Below, piece by piece: positions 51,491 through 60,292 of a stretch of 64,000 nt of DNA. A program made the translations under genes and the position numbers. The DNA comes from an uncultured Roseburia sp. Its GTDB lineage: Bacteria > Bacillota > Clostridia > Lachnospirales > Lachnospiraceae. Every line of letters starts with the position of its first letter. Within the stretch, counting starts at the first letter, position 1. The notes beneath the pieces are model-generated. The model saw nothing but the letters and a program-made list of their open reading frames with translations, made no database searches and had not been told where the DNA came from. The stretch lies in contig CAJTOI010000002.1 in assembly GCA_910577925.1 (NCBI GenBank), positions 124,001 through 188,000 on the forward strand. The letters are read 5' to 3'.

Positions 51491-52318
51491 TTACTGTAAA
51501 ATATTTACAACTGTCTTCGCGTCATCGTTATACTGTGCGAGTATACTCTGCGAAGCATGTACCAGAATCCGATTCGTAGAATAAAGAACCATCTCCATAT
51601 TCATATTTGTATCACGAATACCGGATTCCGCGCGTTGGGTATTCTGGGATGCATTGTCCGTGTTGCGCACCGCCGCTTCAAGCCGCTCCTGCTGCGCGCC
51701 AAACACGTCCCGCCATTCTGCCGCCTTTTCAATCGCATCCTGAACCATCTTGATGGATTCCGCCGCAGCCTCGTGAGACGACACGTCAACCTTATCCACA
51801 CCAAGACTCTCTTTGCTTGCATTCACAAACTGGATCACAATGCTCTGGCCTGCCAGAGAGCCGGTCTGAATCTTAAAATATCCCGGTCTGGCCTGCGGTG
51901 TTCCCTCCGCCAGCATATACTGCTGATTAAAATGTGTCGTGTAAGCGATACGGTCCAGCTCCTGGTTGAGCTGATCCAGCTCATTCTGAATTGCGTCCCG
52001 ATCCTCCGCCGAATTGGTGTCATTTGCACCCTGTGTCGTAAGATCCACCATCCGGTCAAGAATCTCCTGCGTCTCCTGCAGAGCCGCATCTGCGGTCTGA
52101 AGCATGCTGATTCCGTCCTGTGCGTTTCTGGAACCGCGGTTTAAGCCCCGCACCTGATGGCGCATTGTCTCTGAAATTTTAAGACCTGCCGCATCGTCAT
52201 TCGCCGTGCTGATCTTATATCCTGTCGCAAGCTTCTTCGACGACTTTTCCATCTTTCTGACATTATAACGCAGCTGTCTGCTCTCTTCGATTGCTGACAT
52301 GTTATGATTAACTACCAT
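51491..52318 (-). CDS. fliC: Flagellin
   Basis: This 275-residue short flagellin forms the filament. D0/D1 N-terminus (KLATGYKISTANDDAAGLKIS; LQTADAALQETQEILDRMVDL) and C-terminus (ESGIRDTNMNMEMVLYST; ILAQYNDDAKTVVNILQ) are intact, with a minimal middle near residues 140-170. AGGTGG precedes the ATG. A sigma-28-type promoter (TAAA, 16 bases, TTCGATAT) lies 46-73 bases upstream, so it is likely the main flagellin expressed with the late motility genes. It is transcribed toward the GT2-TPR glycosyltransferase gene. Confidence 0.95.
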   Translation of the reverse strand: MVVNHNMSAIEESRQLRYNVRKMEKSSKKLATGYKISTANDDAAGLKISETMRHQVRGLNRGSRNAQDGISMLQTADAALQETQEILDRMVDLTTQGANDTNSAEDRDAIQNELDQLNQELDRIAYTTHFNQQYMLAEGTPQARPGYFKIQTGSLAGQSIVIQFVNASKESLGVDKVDVSSHEAAAESIKMVQDAIEKAAEWRDVFGAQQERLEAAVRNTDNASQNTQRAESGIRDTNMNMEMVLYSTNRILVHASQSILAQYNDDAKTVVNILQ

Positions 52319-52363
52319 GTTTCCACCTGCCTCTTCCCTGAGTAATCAATAATTCTATCATTT

Positions 52364-52391
52364 ATATCGAACGGTTTTCCGTTTTTCTTTA
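52364..52391 (-). promoter_or_regulatory. Sigma-28 (FliA/SigD) type promoter of flagellin
   Basis: Leftward TAAA (52388-52391), 16-base spacer and TTCGATAT (52364-52371), six of eight matches to GCCGATAT. This is the only clear motility-sigma promoter among the three flagellin genes. Confidence 0.7.
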
Positions 52392-52461
52392 GCGGTTCCG
52401 GCATTTTTATAACTGCTCTTCCGAAAAATTTCACGATTAACCGCTGAATTCCTTTGCTTTT

Positions 52462-53469
52462 TCATGAACTCAAAAACGCCGCGATCCGGTCGGCACCCTT
52501 CCCGTCTACCAGCTTCCCCATCCGCTCGGCATAGGCTCTGCGCCGCCCGGCACTTGCGGCAAAAAGCAGAAGCTGTTCTCCGATTTTCTCTCCGATGCCA
52601 CGGTCGAATCTCGCATCTCCCGCGTAACACACGACGTCAAGCCGCTGCATTTCCCCCGCGAATACCGTCTGATTGTCCGCAAACGCAAAGCACACGGTCG
52701 GCGTCCGGCATGCGCACAGCTCGAGCAGCGTTGTCCCGCCCGCGGAAACCGCGGCTTCACAGCTGCTCATAAAGTCACTGATATTTGATATATTCCGGTG
52801 CAAAAGCACCTGCGGATTTTTCTCTGCGAGCTGCTCGAGCTCTCCCGCGTGCATATTCATGCTTCCGACAATCACATGAAACGCATAGCCCGAAAGTTCC
52901 AGTCTTCCCAGGCAAAACCCCAGTACCTTTCCGGCCGCATTATAAGTATCGGTTCCTCCGGTCGTAATCAGAATACTTTTCTCCCGCTTTTTCTCTTTTG
53001 GGGCAATAAATTCCTCCCGCAGCGGCGCGTACGAAAACCCCCGGAGAACCGGAATCCCCGCCGACTCATAGCGCTCTCTGCCGTCCGCCGTACCCGGAAT
53101 ATACTGCAAGACCGCCGACACCGGATAAAAGTCTTCCCTCATGTCATCAATGTACAGCACCGGCACCGCTTTCTGCACTTTTGCAAGATATGCCGCGGAC
53201 ACCTGATAGGAATCCACCGCCAGCCACGACAGGTTCTCTTCCTTTATCAGATCCAAAAGCCGGGGCAGCTCCTGCTCCGGTTTCCGGTAATCGGTATTTA
53301 AAACCCGGTACGGAAAGCCCGCCTCTAAGAGGCGCCCGGTCTCCTTCTCCTCCGCCAGAAAAAAAATACAGTCCTGCCCCTGCTTTCTGCACGCTTTCGC
53401 AATCGCGATACAGCGCATCAGATGGCCCGTGGCAATCTCCTCGTTTGCGTCCACGCGAAATCCAATCAC
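52462..53469 (-). CDS. pseG: PseG-like UDP-sugar hydrolase (pseudaminic acid pathway)
   Basis: PseG hydrolyses UDP-2,4-diacetamido-2,4,6-trideoxy-L-altrose to give the free sugar for PseI. The 335-residue GT-B-like protein starts MIGFRVDANEEIATGHLMRC, the family's hallmark with the catalytic-type histidine. The C-terminus has SAGGTTLLELCACRTPTVCF. The start is GTG, one base after the pseI stop, with GAGGTGGAG as ribosome site. It is in the same operon as pseI and near a GNAT gene (PseH-like). Confidence 0.88.
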   Translation of the reverse strand: MIGFRVDANEEIATGHLMRCIAIAKACRKQGQDCIFFLAEEKETGRLLEAGFPYRVLNTDYRKPEQELPRLLDLIKEENLSWLAVDSYQVSAAYLAKVQKAVPVLYIDDMREDFYPVSAVLQYIPGTADGRERYESAGIPVLRGFSYAPLREEFIAPKEKKREKSILITTGGTDTYNAAGKVLGFCLGRLELSGYAFHVIVGSMNMHAGELEQLAEKNPQVLLHRNISNISDFMSSCEAAVSAGGTTLLELCACRTPTVCFAFADNQTVFAGEMQRLDVVCYAGDARFDRGIGEKIGEQLLLFAASAGRRRAYAERMGKLVDGKGADRIAAFLSS

Positions 53470-54498
53470 TTACTCCACCTCGCTCTGTGCGATCGGCTCC
53501 CCGAAACGATAGGCCTTCTTCGCCTGCCTGCCCAGCAGTTCCCGGTAGTATTTCGGCTTAAGACCGATTGCGGGGCGGATGCTTCTGACATTCTCCTCCG
53601 TAAACGCTTCGCCAGCGGCAATCGGTCTGACCGCCACCAACGACCGTCTGATCGCAAGTCCGTTCTTCTCGTGCTCTGTCAGTTCATATGTCACGTTTCC
53701 TCTGATAAGGCAGGCATTGCGCACGTCCGAAACCATATCGGCAAACTCGCCGAGCTCCATCGAAAATGCCGCATCCGGATTTTCGATTTCGCGGCTGATA
53801 CAGACATGCTTTTCTATCACCTTTGCCCCCAGAGCCACCGCCGACACCGGAGCCAGTGAACCCATCGAATGATCGGAAAGCCCGACCGGCACGCCGAAGC
53901 GCTGCTGCATGTCGGCAATCACGGACACGTTCATATCCTCGTACCGTGCCGGATACTGGCTGCAGCACTTGAGCAGCACCACCTGCTCGTTTCCCTGCCG
54001 TCTGCACGCAGCAAGCGCCTCCTCAATTTCCTCGACACTAGCCATACCGCAGGACATAATCATCGGCTTTCCCTTCGAAGCCGTGTACTCGATCAGCGGG
54101 ATATCCACAAGCTCAAAAGATGCAATCTTATAAAACGCGACGCCGAGTCCCTCGAGAAAATCTACCGCCGTTTTGTCAAACGGGGTGGACAGAAAGTCGA
54201 CGCCAACCGCTTCACACTTCTCCTTAAGCGACGCCTGCCACTCCCACGGCGTATACGCCTCCTTATAGAGCTGATAATAATTGTAGCCGTCCCACAGCCC
54301 GCCCTTCAGGCGGTAGGCTTCATCGTCACAGTCAATCGTCAGCGTGTCGGCCGTGTAAGTCTGAATCTTCACGCAATCCGCTCCCGCCTTCGCCGCCTCC
54401 TCGATAATCCGAAACGCATTTTCGATTTTTCCGGCATGATTCGCGGACATCTCCGCGATCACATAGACTCCGTTCTGCATTTTCTCGTATAGCTTCAT
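53470..54498 (-). CDS. pseI: PseI pseudaminic acid synthase
   Basis: PseI condenses the 6-deoxy-di-N-acetylaltrose with phosphoenolpyruvate to pseudaminic acid, used to glycosylate flagellins. The 342-residue protein has the NeuB-family barrel with IAEMSANHAGKIENA, TYTADTLTIDCDDEAYRL, GLWDGYNYYQLYKEAYTPW and FSTPFDKTAV-like LSTPFDKTAVDFLE, and a C-terminal SAF (antifreeze-like) domain (IRRSLVAVRPIAAGEAFT). The TLTIDCD and GLWDGY stretches favour PseI over sialic or legionaminic acid synthases. GGGGAGG precedes the ATG. pseG follows directly. Confidence 0.9.
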   Translation of the reverse strand: MKLYEKMQNGVYVIAEMSANHAGKIENAFRIIEEAAKAGADCVKIQTYTADTLTIDCDDEAYRLKGGLWDGYNYYQLYKEAYTPWEWQASLKEKCEAVGVDFLSTPFDKTAVDFLEGLGVAFYKIASFELVDIPLIEYTASKGKPMIMSCGMASVEEIEEALAACRRQGNEQVVLLKCCSQYPARYEDMNVSVIADMQQRFGVPVGLSDHSMGSLAPVSAVALGAKVIEKHVCISREIENPDAAFSMELGEFADMVSDVRNACLIRGNVTYELTEHEKNGLAIRRSLVAVRPIAAGEAFTEENVRSIRPAIGLKPKYYRELLGRQAKKAYRFGEPIAQSEVE

Positions 54499-54524
54499 AT
54501 ATTCTGCCTCCCCGCATTACAAAT

Positions 54525-54644
54525 TTACTCGTTTTCTCCGTCCGCAAGGTTTTCGGCAATCCGCTCCGCTTCCTCGATCGGAATACCCCGCAGATCCGCT
54601 GCCTGCGCCAAATTAATCACTTTCTCTGTGATAATCCCGCACAT
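54525..54644 (-). CDS. Small hypothetical protein between GNAT and pseI
   Basis: A 39-residue frame begins MCGIITEKVINLAQAADLR and ends in IAENLADGENE, with GGGGA seven bases before the ATG. Its first 28 bases overlap the end of the GNAT gene. The amphipathic, acidic composition is protein-like, and no domain is recognisable. It may be a real small protein, or the site may be incidental in a short gap. Confidence 0.35.
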   Translation of the reverse strand: MCGIITEKVINLAQAADLRGIPIEEAERIAENLADGENE

Positions 54645-55177
54645 GTATCATCCCCGGTTACAAATTCGTTTTGCAGCATCGCATACCATCTCAGGGACTT
54701 CCATTCTCCCCGCACCATTATGCTCTCAGCAAACTCTCCTTCAAAGCGGAATCCCGCCTTTTCGTAAAACTTAACCGCACGCACATTATCGCTCAGAACA
54801 TTCAGATATATTCTGTGCAGATTCAGTTTTTCAAACCCCTCTCTTAAGATCAGCCGGGTGGCCTGTGCGGCGATTCCCTTTCCGTGTGCACATTTTCTCG
54901 TGCTCACTGCATACTCCGCGGACCTGTTTTGCAAGTCAATCGATTTGAGGCTTATCGTGCCCATATACTCGTCAGCGCTGTCCTCTACGATCGCATAGTG
55001 AACAGATGAACCGTTGTCCGCACGGCCGGTTCTGCCGGCCTCCCGGCAGAACCGTCTCGCGTCTTCTAACGTTATATGCTTCATGTCCTTCTGAAAATAT
55101 TGCGATATCTCAGGGTCATGCATCCACTCTGTCATAAAGGGCGCGTCTTTTTCCTGCAGCAAACGGAGCTTAACCAT
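54617..55177 (-). CDS. GNAT acetyltransferase, possible PseH
   Basis: This 186-residue GNAT-fold enzyme transfers acetyl from acetyl-CoA to an amino group. It has the RimJ/RimL-like pattern: LRLLQEKDAPFMTEWMHDPE, YMGTISLKSIDLQNRSAEYAV, the CoA-binding HGKGIAAQATRLIL and LNVLSDNVRAVKFYEKAGF. Next to pseI and pseG it is the natural candidate for PseH, which N-acetylates the 4-amino group in the pathway. A different amino-sugar target, such as the FdtB product, is also possible. AGGAGGGG precedes the ATG. The C-terminus ends with an unusual TGDDTCAGLSQRK tail overlapping the small gene. Confidence 0.72.
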   Translation of the reverse strand: MVKLRLLQEKDAPFMTEWMHDPEISQYFQKDMKHITLEDARRFCREAGRTGRADNGSSVHYAIVEDSADEYMGTISLKSIDLQNRSAEYAVSTRKCAHGKGIAAQATRLILREGFEKLNLHRIYLNVLSDNVRAVKFYEKAGFRFEGEFAESIMVRGEWKSLRWYAMLQNEFVTGDDTCAGLSQRK

Positions 55178-55181
55178 GCCT

Positions 55182-57266
55182 TCACCCCTCCTTTACCTCA
55201 TCGGACAGCAGCGCGGTCAATTTCACCGCCCCTTTTTCATTCAGATGCTCATAATCCAGAAAATCATCATCGCAGAAACAATTCGAACACGACAAATCCA
55301 GCAGTCTCACATTCTCATATGGCTTGAAAATCGGCACGATACGTTCCGCAAAATCCCGCTTGAGCGACTCGCTGTACGCCTCATACAGATATTTTGTCAT
55401 CGGCGGCACAAAGAAAACAACCCGCACTCCGCGCGCACACATATCCGGAAGAAAATCTTCCAGGCAGCTTCGCACCTCGCGGTATCCGCTCTCCGTGACA
55501 ATGCGCTCGTTTAATTCCGCCGTTATTTTAGCGCTCTCCCGCCGCGCTTCCCCGGAGAGTTCTCTGAAATCAAACTGCAGGCCGCCGTAAACGGGCATCG
55601 CAAAAGCTTCGTTAAAATACTCCCTGTCCGCCATCCATGTTCTCCGCACTCCGTCTCTATATTCACGCAGTCCGTCAAGGTCACATATCTTATCATAGAT
55701 TTTCAGCGAACCTTCCCGCTTTATACAGCCGTCTGCGCATATCCCGTTATAGTTTCGCTTCTCTTTCAGAATCGGGATATTCACTCCTGCCATCACCGCC
55801 TGATGCAGCGGTGCGTCATCCGCTGATATATCATAAAAGCCCTGATACCAGGCGAGCGGCATCACGATTGTCTTCACCTCCGGAGCAACCTCCAATGCTT
55901 TTTCTGCCATCAGGATCGAATACGGGATATCCTGACCTGTCACCGATAAGTTTACCGTATTAACCGCCATTTCCCGCTCAATAACACCATACTGCGTGTA
56001 AGACAGTCCGCATACCACACACTCTGTCTGCCCTCTTTTCAGCTTTTCCAGGCGGCTCTCAATAAACAGCCGATTGTACGTTATCCCATCAATGGGATAA
56101 ACTCTGGCAATCTCCTCAAAAAGTTCTTCCTCTCCAATCAGCAGATCCTCTGTTCCCTGTCCGTTTATCCATCCCGCCGTGATCTGGTTCCGCCCTGTCT
56201 TTCTCTCTCCCGTCCTGGCATACGGAAGGTTTTCATCCACCGAATACTCGTAATCATCCGTCAGGACATTCACCAGTTTCCGCAGCTGTTCCATAAAAAT
56301 CCGGCGTTTTTCATCCGTATCCGAAATAAATGCTTCCTGCAAAGCCTCGATGCACCACTGATATTCCGGCATATCCAGCAAATATTCTACCTGTCCCACC
56401 AGAAGTTCCTTTAGGACATGCATCATATGCGCGTCTGTTCTGCCGTCGTCCAGCCATCCGGAAACAATGCCAAGCAGTTCCAGAAAAACCTTTTTATCCA
56501 GTATCTGCGTACCTGCAGGCACACTCCGCTTTGTAGCACAGCTGATTCCGTCACAGTAATCGCAGGTACTTATAGATTCCAGTGCATAAAATTCTCTTAA
56601 TCGTTCGGCAAGATTTTCTTCGTTTCTCACATCAACGTACTCGGCTTCCGGAGGTGTCGGATAGATGTCAGTCTCGTAGGCACTCATCGACCTTGCACAG
56701 TAAAAAATCTTTCCTTCGCTCTGCATGCAGACGCAGTCTTTCATACTGCAGGTTCCAAATACCTGCCGAAGCTCCTCCGCAGACCGGTTTCTTTTGTGCT
56801 CCGAACCGATATCCGCCCATTCCTGATTGGCAAAATTCTCCACCGTCATATCCGCCGCCAGACACTTCCTTATCATCTCGTCTCTTCCCGGCGTCACAGA
56901 CTGCGGATATCCGCTGACGCGGATTCGCACGTTATTTCTTTTGATGCACGCCATCACGCTGGAGGAAGGCTGTATGCTTCCGTTTGTCGTAATGATCAAC
57001 TGCCCGATTTTTTCCTGTCCGCCGCAGAAATCAAGAATCTCTTCCAACCACGGATACATGAAAACTTCCCCTCCAATGACAAGCACTTCCTCAATATAAG
57101 CAACTTCTGCCAAAAGCTGCAGCATATCTGCCCTGACCTCCTGCGGCGAATAATGCCCGGCACGTCTTTTGGGGATCAGATCCGCACATCTCCTGCAATT
57201 CAGGTTGCAGTATGTCGTCACCAGAATCCCCAGATGCGGCAGTATCGGCTTCTTTTCCTGTTCCAT
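55182..57266 (-). CDS. Radical SAM protein fused to a C-terminal SGNH-like hydrolase
   Basis: This 694-residue fusion is unusual. N-terminally it has the radical SAM cluster motif CxxxCxxC (C20, C24, C27), then IGGEVFMYPWLEE and IITTNGS, and further cysteines (TCSMKDCVCM; FYCARS; TCDYCDGISC) that may hold an auxiliary cluster as in SPASM proteins. The C-terminal 280 residues resemble SGNH/DUF1574-type acyl hydrolases: GLSYTQYG with candidate nucleophile serine (about 422), NLSVTGQD, and catalytic-type D/H in LDYEHLNEKG (D671, H674). GGAGG precedes ATG 57266; a GTG 39 bases upstream overlaps the preceding gene. It lies in a glycosylation operon, so it may modify a glycan or its carrier. Confidence 0.72.
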   Translation of the reverse strand: MEQEKKPILPHLGILVTTYCNLNCRRCADLIPKRRAGHYSPQEVRADMLQLLAEVAYIEEVLVIGGEVFMYPWLEEILDFCGGQEKIGQLIITTNGSIQPSSSVMACIKRNNVRIRVSGYPQSVTPGRDEMIRKCLAADMTVENFANQEWADIGSEHKRNRSAEELRQVFGTCSMKDCVCMQSEGKIFYCARSMSAYETDIYPTPPEAEYVDVRNEENLAERLREFYALESISTCDYCDGISCATKRSVPAGTQILDKKVFLELLGIVSGWLDDGRTDAHMMHVLKELLVGQVEYLLDMPEYQWCIEALQEAFISDTDEKRRIFMEQLRKLVNVLTDDYEYSVDENLPYARTGERKTGRNQITAGWINGQGTEDLLIGEEELFEEIARVYPIDGITYNRLFIESRLEKLKRGQTECVVCGLSYTQYGVIEREMAVNTVNLSVTGQDIPYSILMAEKALEVAPEVKTIVMPLAWYQGFYDISADDAPLHQAVMAGVNIPILKEKRNYNGICADGCIKREGSLKIYDKICDLDGLREYRDGVRRTWMADREYFNEAFAMPVYGGLQFDFRELSGEARRESAKITAELNERIVTESGYREVRSCLEDFLPDMCARGVRVVFFVPPMTKYLYEAYSESLKRDFAERIVPIFKPYENVRLLDLSCSNCFCDDDFLDYEHLNEKGAVKLTALLSDEVKEG

Positions 57267-57301
57267 TCTCTTCCTCCAAATTCCTTCTATAAACGCTTCA
57301 C

Positions 57302-58726
57302 TCACGTAATGTCCAAAGCCGTATCAAACGGCATTCGCTGCGCATTCATCTTATAAAAGTCCTGCAGCGTAAACTGGTATTCCTTTTCAAGGAACTCTCT
57401 GGTTTCGGAATCTTCCAACAGTTCCACAAAAAGTTTTACGGCAAAGCAGTTTTTAATCTGACAGAGCAAAAAGGCTTTCTCACACATCGTCGCCGTGCAT
57501 GTCACAAGTTCCGGTTTTTTCAGATCTTTTCCAAACACAAAGCGAAACTTTTCATCGGCCATTTTATAAATATAGTTGTACTGAATCCATTGAATCTCAT
57601 GCCACCCTCTGACAGACGCCTCCTCGGTCCCAGCGCTTAAATTCCTTTCTGTATCGGTAAATTTGCGGTAAAATACCAGTTTCTCCTGCAGTACATATAT
57701 ATTTCCTTCCAAAAGCAGCCGCAGCCATAAGTCGTAATCCTGGAGCTGAACCAGCGCATAGCGATATCCTCCCGTCCGCTCTAAGCATTCTCTCCTGATG
57801 CAGGCACTCGATGCGCATAATTCATTCTGTTTAAAAAACATCCTGCGGGTCCAGTCTTTTCCATTAAGGTTTTCACAACAGAAAGGCCCTCTAGGCATCC
57901 CGTACTTTTTATTGATGCTCTCACCGTTTTCATCTATGATTTCCGCCCACGAAAAACATACGCTGTATGTCGGATGCTCTTCCAAAAAAGAAATCTGCTT
58001 CTCGAGCTTATCTTTCCGCCATATATCATCATGTCCGATCAGCGCCGCATATTTCCCCGTCGCCCGCTCAAATCCCACATTACCGGCATTGCAGATATTA
58101 AGGTTCTTTTCCAAAAAAACAGGAACAATCCGCTCGTCCTTCCGTGCATATTCTTTGATGATCTCCCTGCTGCCATCTGACGACGCATCATCTATCACAA
58201 TAATTTCCATATTGCGATATGTCTGGCCGACGATACTTTCAAGGGTATCTCGGACAAATGCTTCTCCGTTATACACGCAGATAACCACACTCACCAGAGG
58301 TTTCTCCGGCACGCTCCACGGAAGTGCCAATGTTCTTTCCTGCAGTGTCAGCCGGCACATAGCCTTCCGAACCGCATCGTGCGTAACCCGGCCCGAGGCG
58401 ATTTTTGCTCTTAAGATTTCCGCCTGCCCGCCTTCACCGGCCTCCGCTGACTCAAAGAGCAGACTGCAAAGCCTTCCGTATTCCAGCTGTATCTGTTCCC
58501 AGCTGTGCTCGTCAAACCATGCACTGTGCGCTCCCGTGCTGCTCTCGGATTCCGTGCGGTATATTTCCGCCGCCTCCCGAATCTCATTGAGCGTTTCATT
58601 CTGTATCTCCTGTGTCTCCTCTATTTCCTGTATCTCCTCCAATGTCTGCTGCAATTCGTCATACCGGTTAAATCGAATCAACTGAACCATAAGCCCGCAT
58701 ATTTCATTTATCATCTCATTCATCAT
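57302..58726 (-). CDS. GT2 glycosyltransferase with helical N-terminal extension
   Basis: This 474-residue protein carries a 120-residue helical N-terminal extension with glutamate-rich coils (LEEIQEIEETQEIQNETL). The GT-A catalytic domain follows (VSVVICVYNGEAFVRDTLE; IIVIDDASSDGSREI; ALIGHDDIWRKDKLEKQI), then a C-terminal region. The DD and other metal-site residues are present. ATG 58726 (MMNEMINEICG) has GAGG seven bases upstream; a TTG 15 codons earlier is unlikely. The extension may mediate oligomerisation or substrate docking. It lies between FdtB and the radical SAM gene. Confidence 0.83.
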   Translation of the reverse strand: MMNEMINEICGLMVQLIRFNRYDELQQTLEEIQEIEETQEIQNETLNEIREAAEIYRTESESSTGAHSAWFDEHSWEQIQLEYGRLCSLLFESAEAGEGGQAEILRAKIASGRVTHDAVRKAMCRLTLQERTLALPWSVPEKPLVSVVICVYNGEAFVRDTLESIVGQTYRNMEIIVIDDASSDGSREIIKEYARKDERIVPVFLEKNLNICNAGNVGFERATGKYAALIGHDDIWRKDKLEKQISFLEEHPTYSVCFSWAEIIDENGESINKKYGMPRGPFCCENLNGKDWTRRMFFKQNELCASSACIRRECLERTGGYRYALVQLQDYDLWLRLLLEGNIYVLQEKLVFYRKFTDTERNLSAGTEEASVRGWHEIQWIQYNYIYKMADEKFRFVFGKDLKKPELVTCTATMCEKAFLLCQIKNCFAVKLFVELLEDSETREFLEKEYQFTLQDFYKMNAQRMPFDTALDIT

Positions 58727-58760
58727 ACAGATTTCCTCAATTCCTCTCGCGCCTGTCCTT

Positions 58761-59882
58761 TCACCCCTCAAACCGATTCAGACATGCAATGATGTAATCT
58801 GCTTCCTCATCCGTTATCCCATAATACAGCGGAATACTCAATTCCGTCTTCGCCAGCCGTTCCGCAATCGGGAAATCGCCCTCCGAAAGATTTAAGTCCG
58901 CATATGCCGCCTGCAGATGCGGCGGTATCGGATAATGACAGTTTGTCTCTATCCCGCACTCTTTCAAATACCGCGCCAGTTCGTCCCTCGCCTCACAGTG
59001 TACCGCAAAGATATGCCACACCGGCTCCGTCCCCGCAGCAACCAGCGGCAACCGGATCTTTTCATTCATAATCTCTGTAAGATAGCGATGCGCAAGCGTC
59101 CGCCTGCGCGCGTTCCACCGATCCAGCGACTTTAATTTTACCCGCAGGAACGCCGCCTGCAGCTCGTCAAGCCGGGAGTTATTCCCCTTATAGATATGGT
59201 GATATTTATAATCGGAACCGTAGTTTGCCAGAGCGCGCACCTTTTCGGCCAGCGCAAGGTCATTTGTCACAACCGCGCCGCCGTCTCCGAGCGCGCCGAG
59301 ATTCTTCCCCGGATAAAAGCTGAATCCCGCCGCATCTCCGAGCACCCCCGCTTTTGCGCCGCAATATTCGGCGCCGTGGGCCTGAGCCGCGTCCTCAATC
59401 ACTTTGATTCCGTATCGGTGCGCCGTCTCCGCAATCCGGCGCATATCGGCCGGCTGGCCGTACAAATGTACGGCTATGATTGCTTTTGTCTTTGATGTAA
59501 TACTTTTTTCTATCAATTCCGGATTGATATTGCATGATCTGTGGTCCGGTTCCACAAAAACCGGTGCCGCCCCCGTATAGGACACTGCCAGCGCCGTCGC
59601 GATAAATGTGTTTGCCGGCACGATCACCTCGTCGCCCGCGCCGATTCCGCAGGCCTTCAAAATCAGGAGCAGCGCCTCAAGTCCGTTTCCGACTCCGACG
59701 CAGGCGTTTGCCCCGCAGTACGCGGCAAACTCTTCCTCAAACCGCCGGCACTCTTCGCCCTGTATAAACCATTCCCGGTCCATCACACGCGCATATGCCG
59801 CATCCAGTTCTGCCCGAATCTCATCATGAATCCTGGCCAGATTCAGATATGTAATCTTTTTCTTTTCCATGCTTTCTCTCAT
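58761..59882 (-). CDS. fdtB: FdtB/QdtB-like PLP sugar 3-aminotransferase
   Basis: This enzyme transfers an amino group to a 3-keto-6-deoxyhexose bound to dTDP, giving 3-amino-3,6-dideoxy-galactose or -glucose. The 373-residue DegT/DnrJ-family protein has GNGLEALLLILKACGIG, EDAAQAHGAEYCG, SFYPGKNLGALGDGGAVVTN with the Schiff-base lysine, and HIYKGNNSRLDELQAAFLRVKL. Fused translation with the upstream ketoisomerase gene by an ATGA overlap makes FdtA/FdtB the natural pair. A second ATG four codons in (MEKKKITYLNLA) is a possible start. Confidence 0.86.
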   Translation of the reverse strand: MRESMEKKKITYLNLARIHDEIRAELDAAYARVMDREWFIQGEECRRFEEEFAAYCGANACVGVGNGLEALLLILKACGIGAGDEVIVPANTFIATALAVSYTGAAPVFVEPDHRSCNINPELIEKSITSKTKAIIAVHLYGQPADMRRIAETAHRYGIKVIEDAAQAHGAEYCGAKAGVLGDAAGFSFYPGKNLGALGDGGAVVTNDLALAEKVRALANYGSDYKYHHIYKGNNSRLDELQAAFLRVKLKSLDRWNARRRTLAHRYLTEIMNEKIRLPLVAAGTEPVWHIFAVHCEARDELARYLKECGIETNCHYPIPPHLQAAYADLNLSEGDFPIAERLAKTELSIPLYYGITDEEADYIIACLNRFEG

Positions 59883-60277
59883 TCCGCAATCATCTGCAAA
59901 AACTCATCATAATCCCTGATGTAATCTTCCTCTTTATAGACTTCCGACGCCAATACCATCAGCACGGCATCCGGAGAAAAATCATACATCTCACGCCACA
60001 TATTATTCGGAACATATAATCCCTCATAAGGCTTTTCCAGCGAGACGATTTTCTTTTCCCGCCCGTTATCCAGCAGCACCTTACAGGAACCGTGAATGCA
60101 GATCAGTATCTGCTCTAAATTCTTATGCGCATGGAATCCGCGCCGCACGCCCTCTTTTGTGTCGTACATGTAGTAAACCCGCTTGATTTCAAAGGGAATA
60201 TCTCCAAACTCCTCCAGAGACACCAGCATTCCCCGGTCATCTCCGTGCTGCTGAAACGCATACTTGATAATCTGCAT
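59879..60277 (-). CDS. fdtA: FdtA/QdtA-like dTDP-4-keto-6-deoxyhexose 3,4-ketoisomerase
   Basis: FdtA/QdtA converts the dTDP-4-keto-6-deoxyglucose to a 3-keto isomer used by FdtB. The 132-residue cupin-type protein (WxcM-like) has DDRGMLVSLEEF, KRVYYMYDTKEGVRRGFHAHK with paired histidines, LICIHGSCKVLLDNG and LYVPNNMWREMYDFSPDAVLMVLAS. The HAHK motif and final YIRDYDEFL are diagnostic for the family. AAGGAGAG precedes the ATG, and the stop overlaps the fdtB start. Confidence 0.9.
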   Translation of the reverse strand: MQIIKYAFQQHGDDRGMLVSLEEFGDIPFEIKRVYYMYDTKEGVRRGFHAHKNLEQILICIHGSCKVLLDNGREKKIVSLEKPYEGLYVPNNMWREMYDFSPDAVLMVLASEVYKEEDYIRDYDEFLQMIAE

Positions 60278-60292
60278 GTTTTCTCTCCTTAC

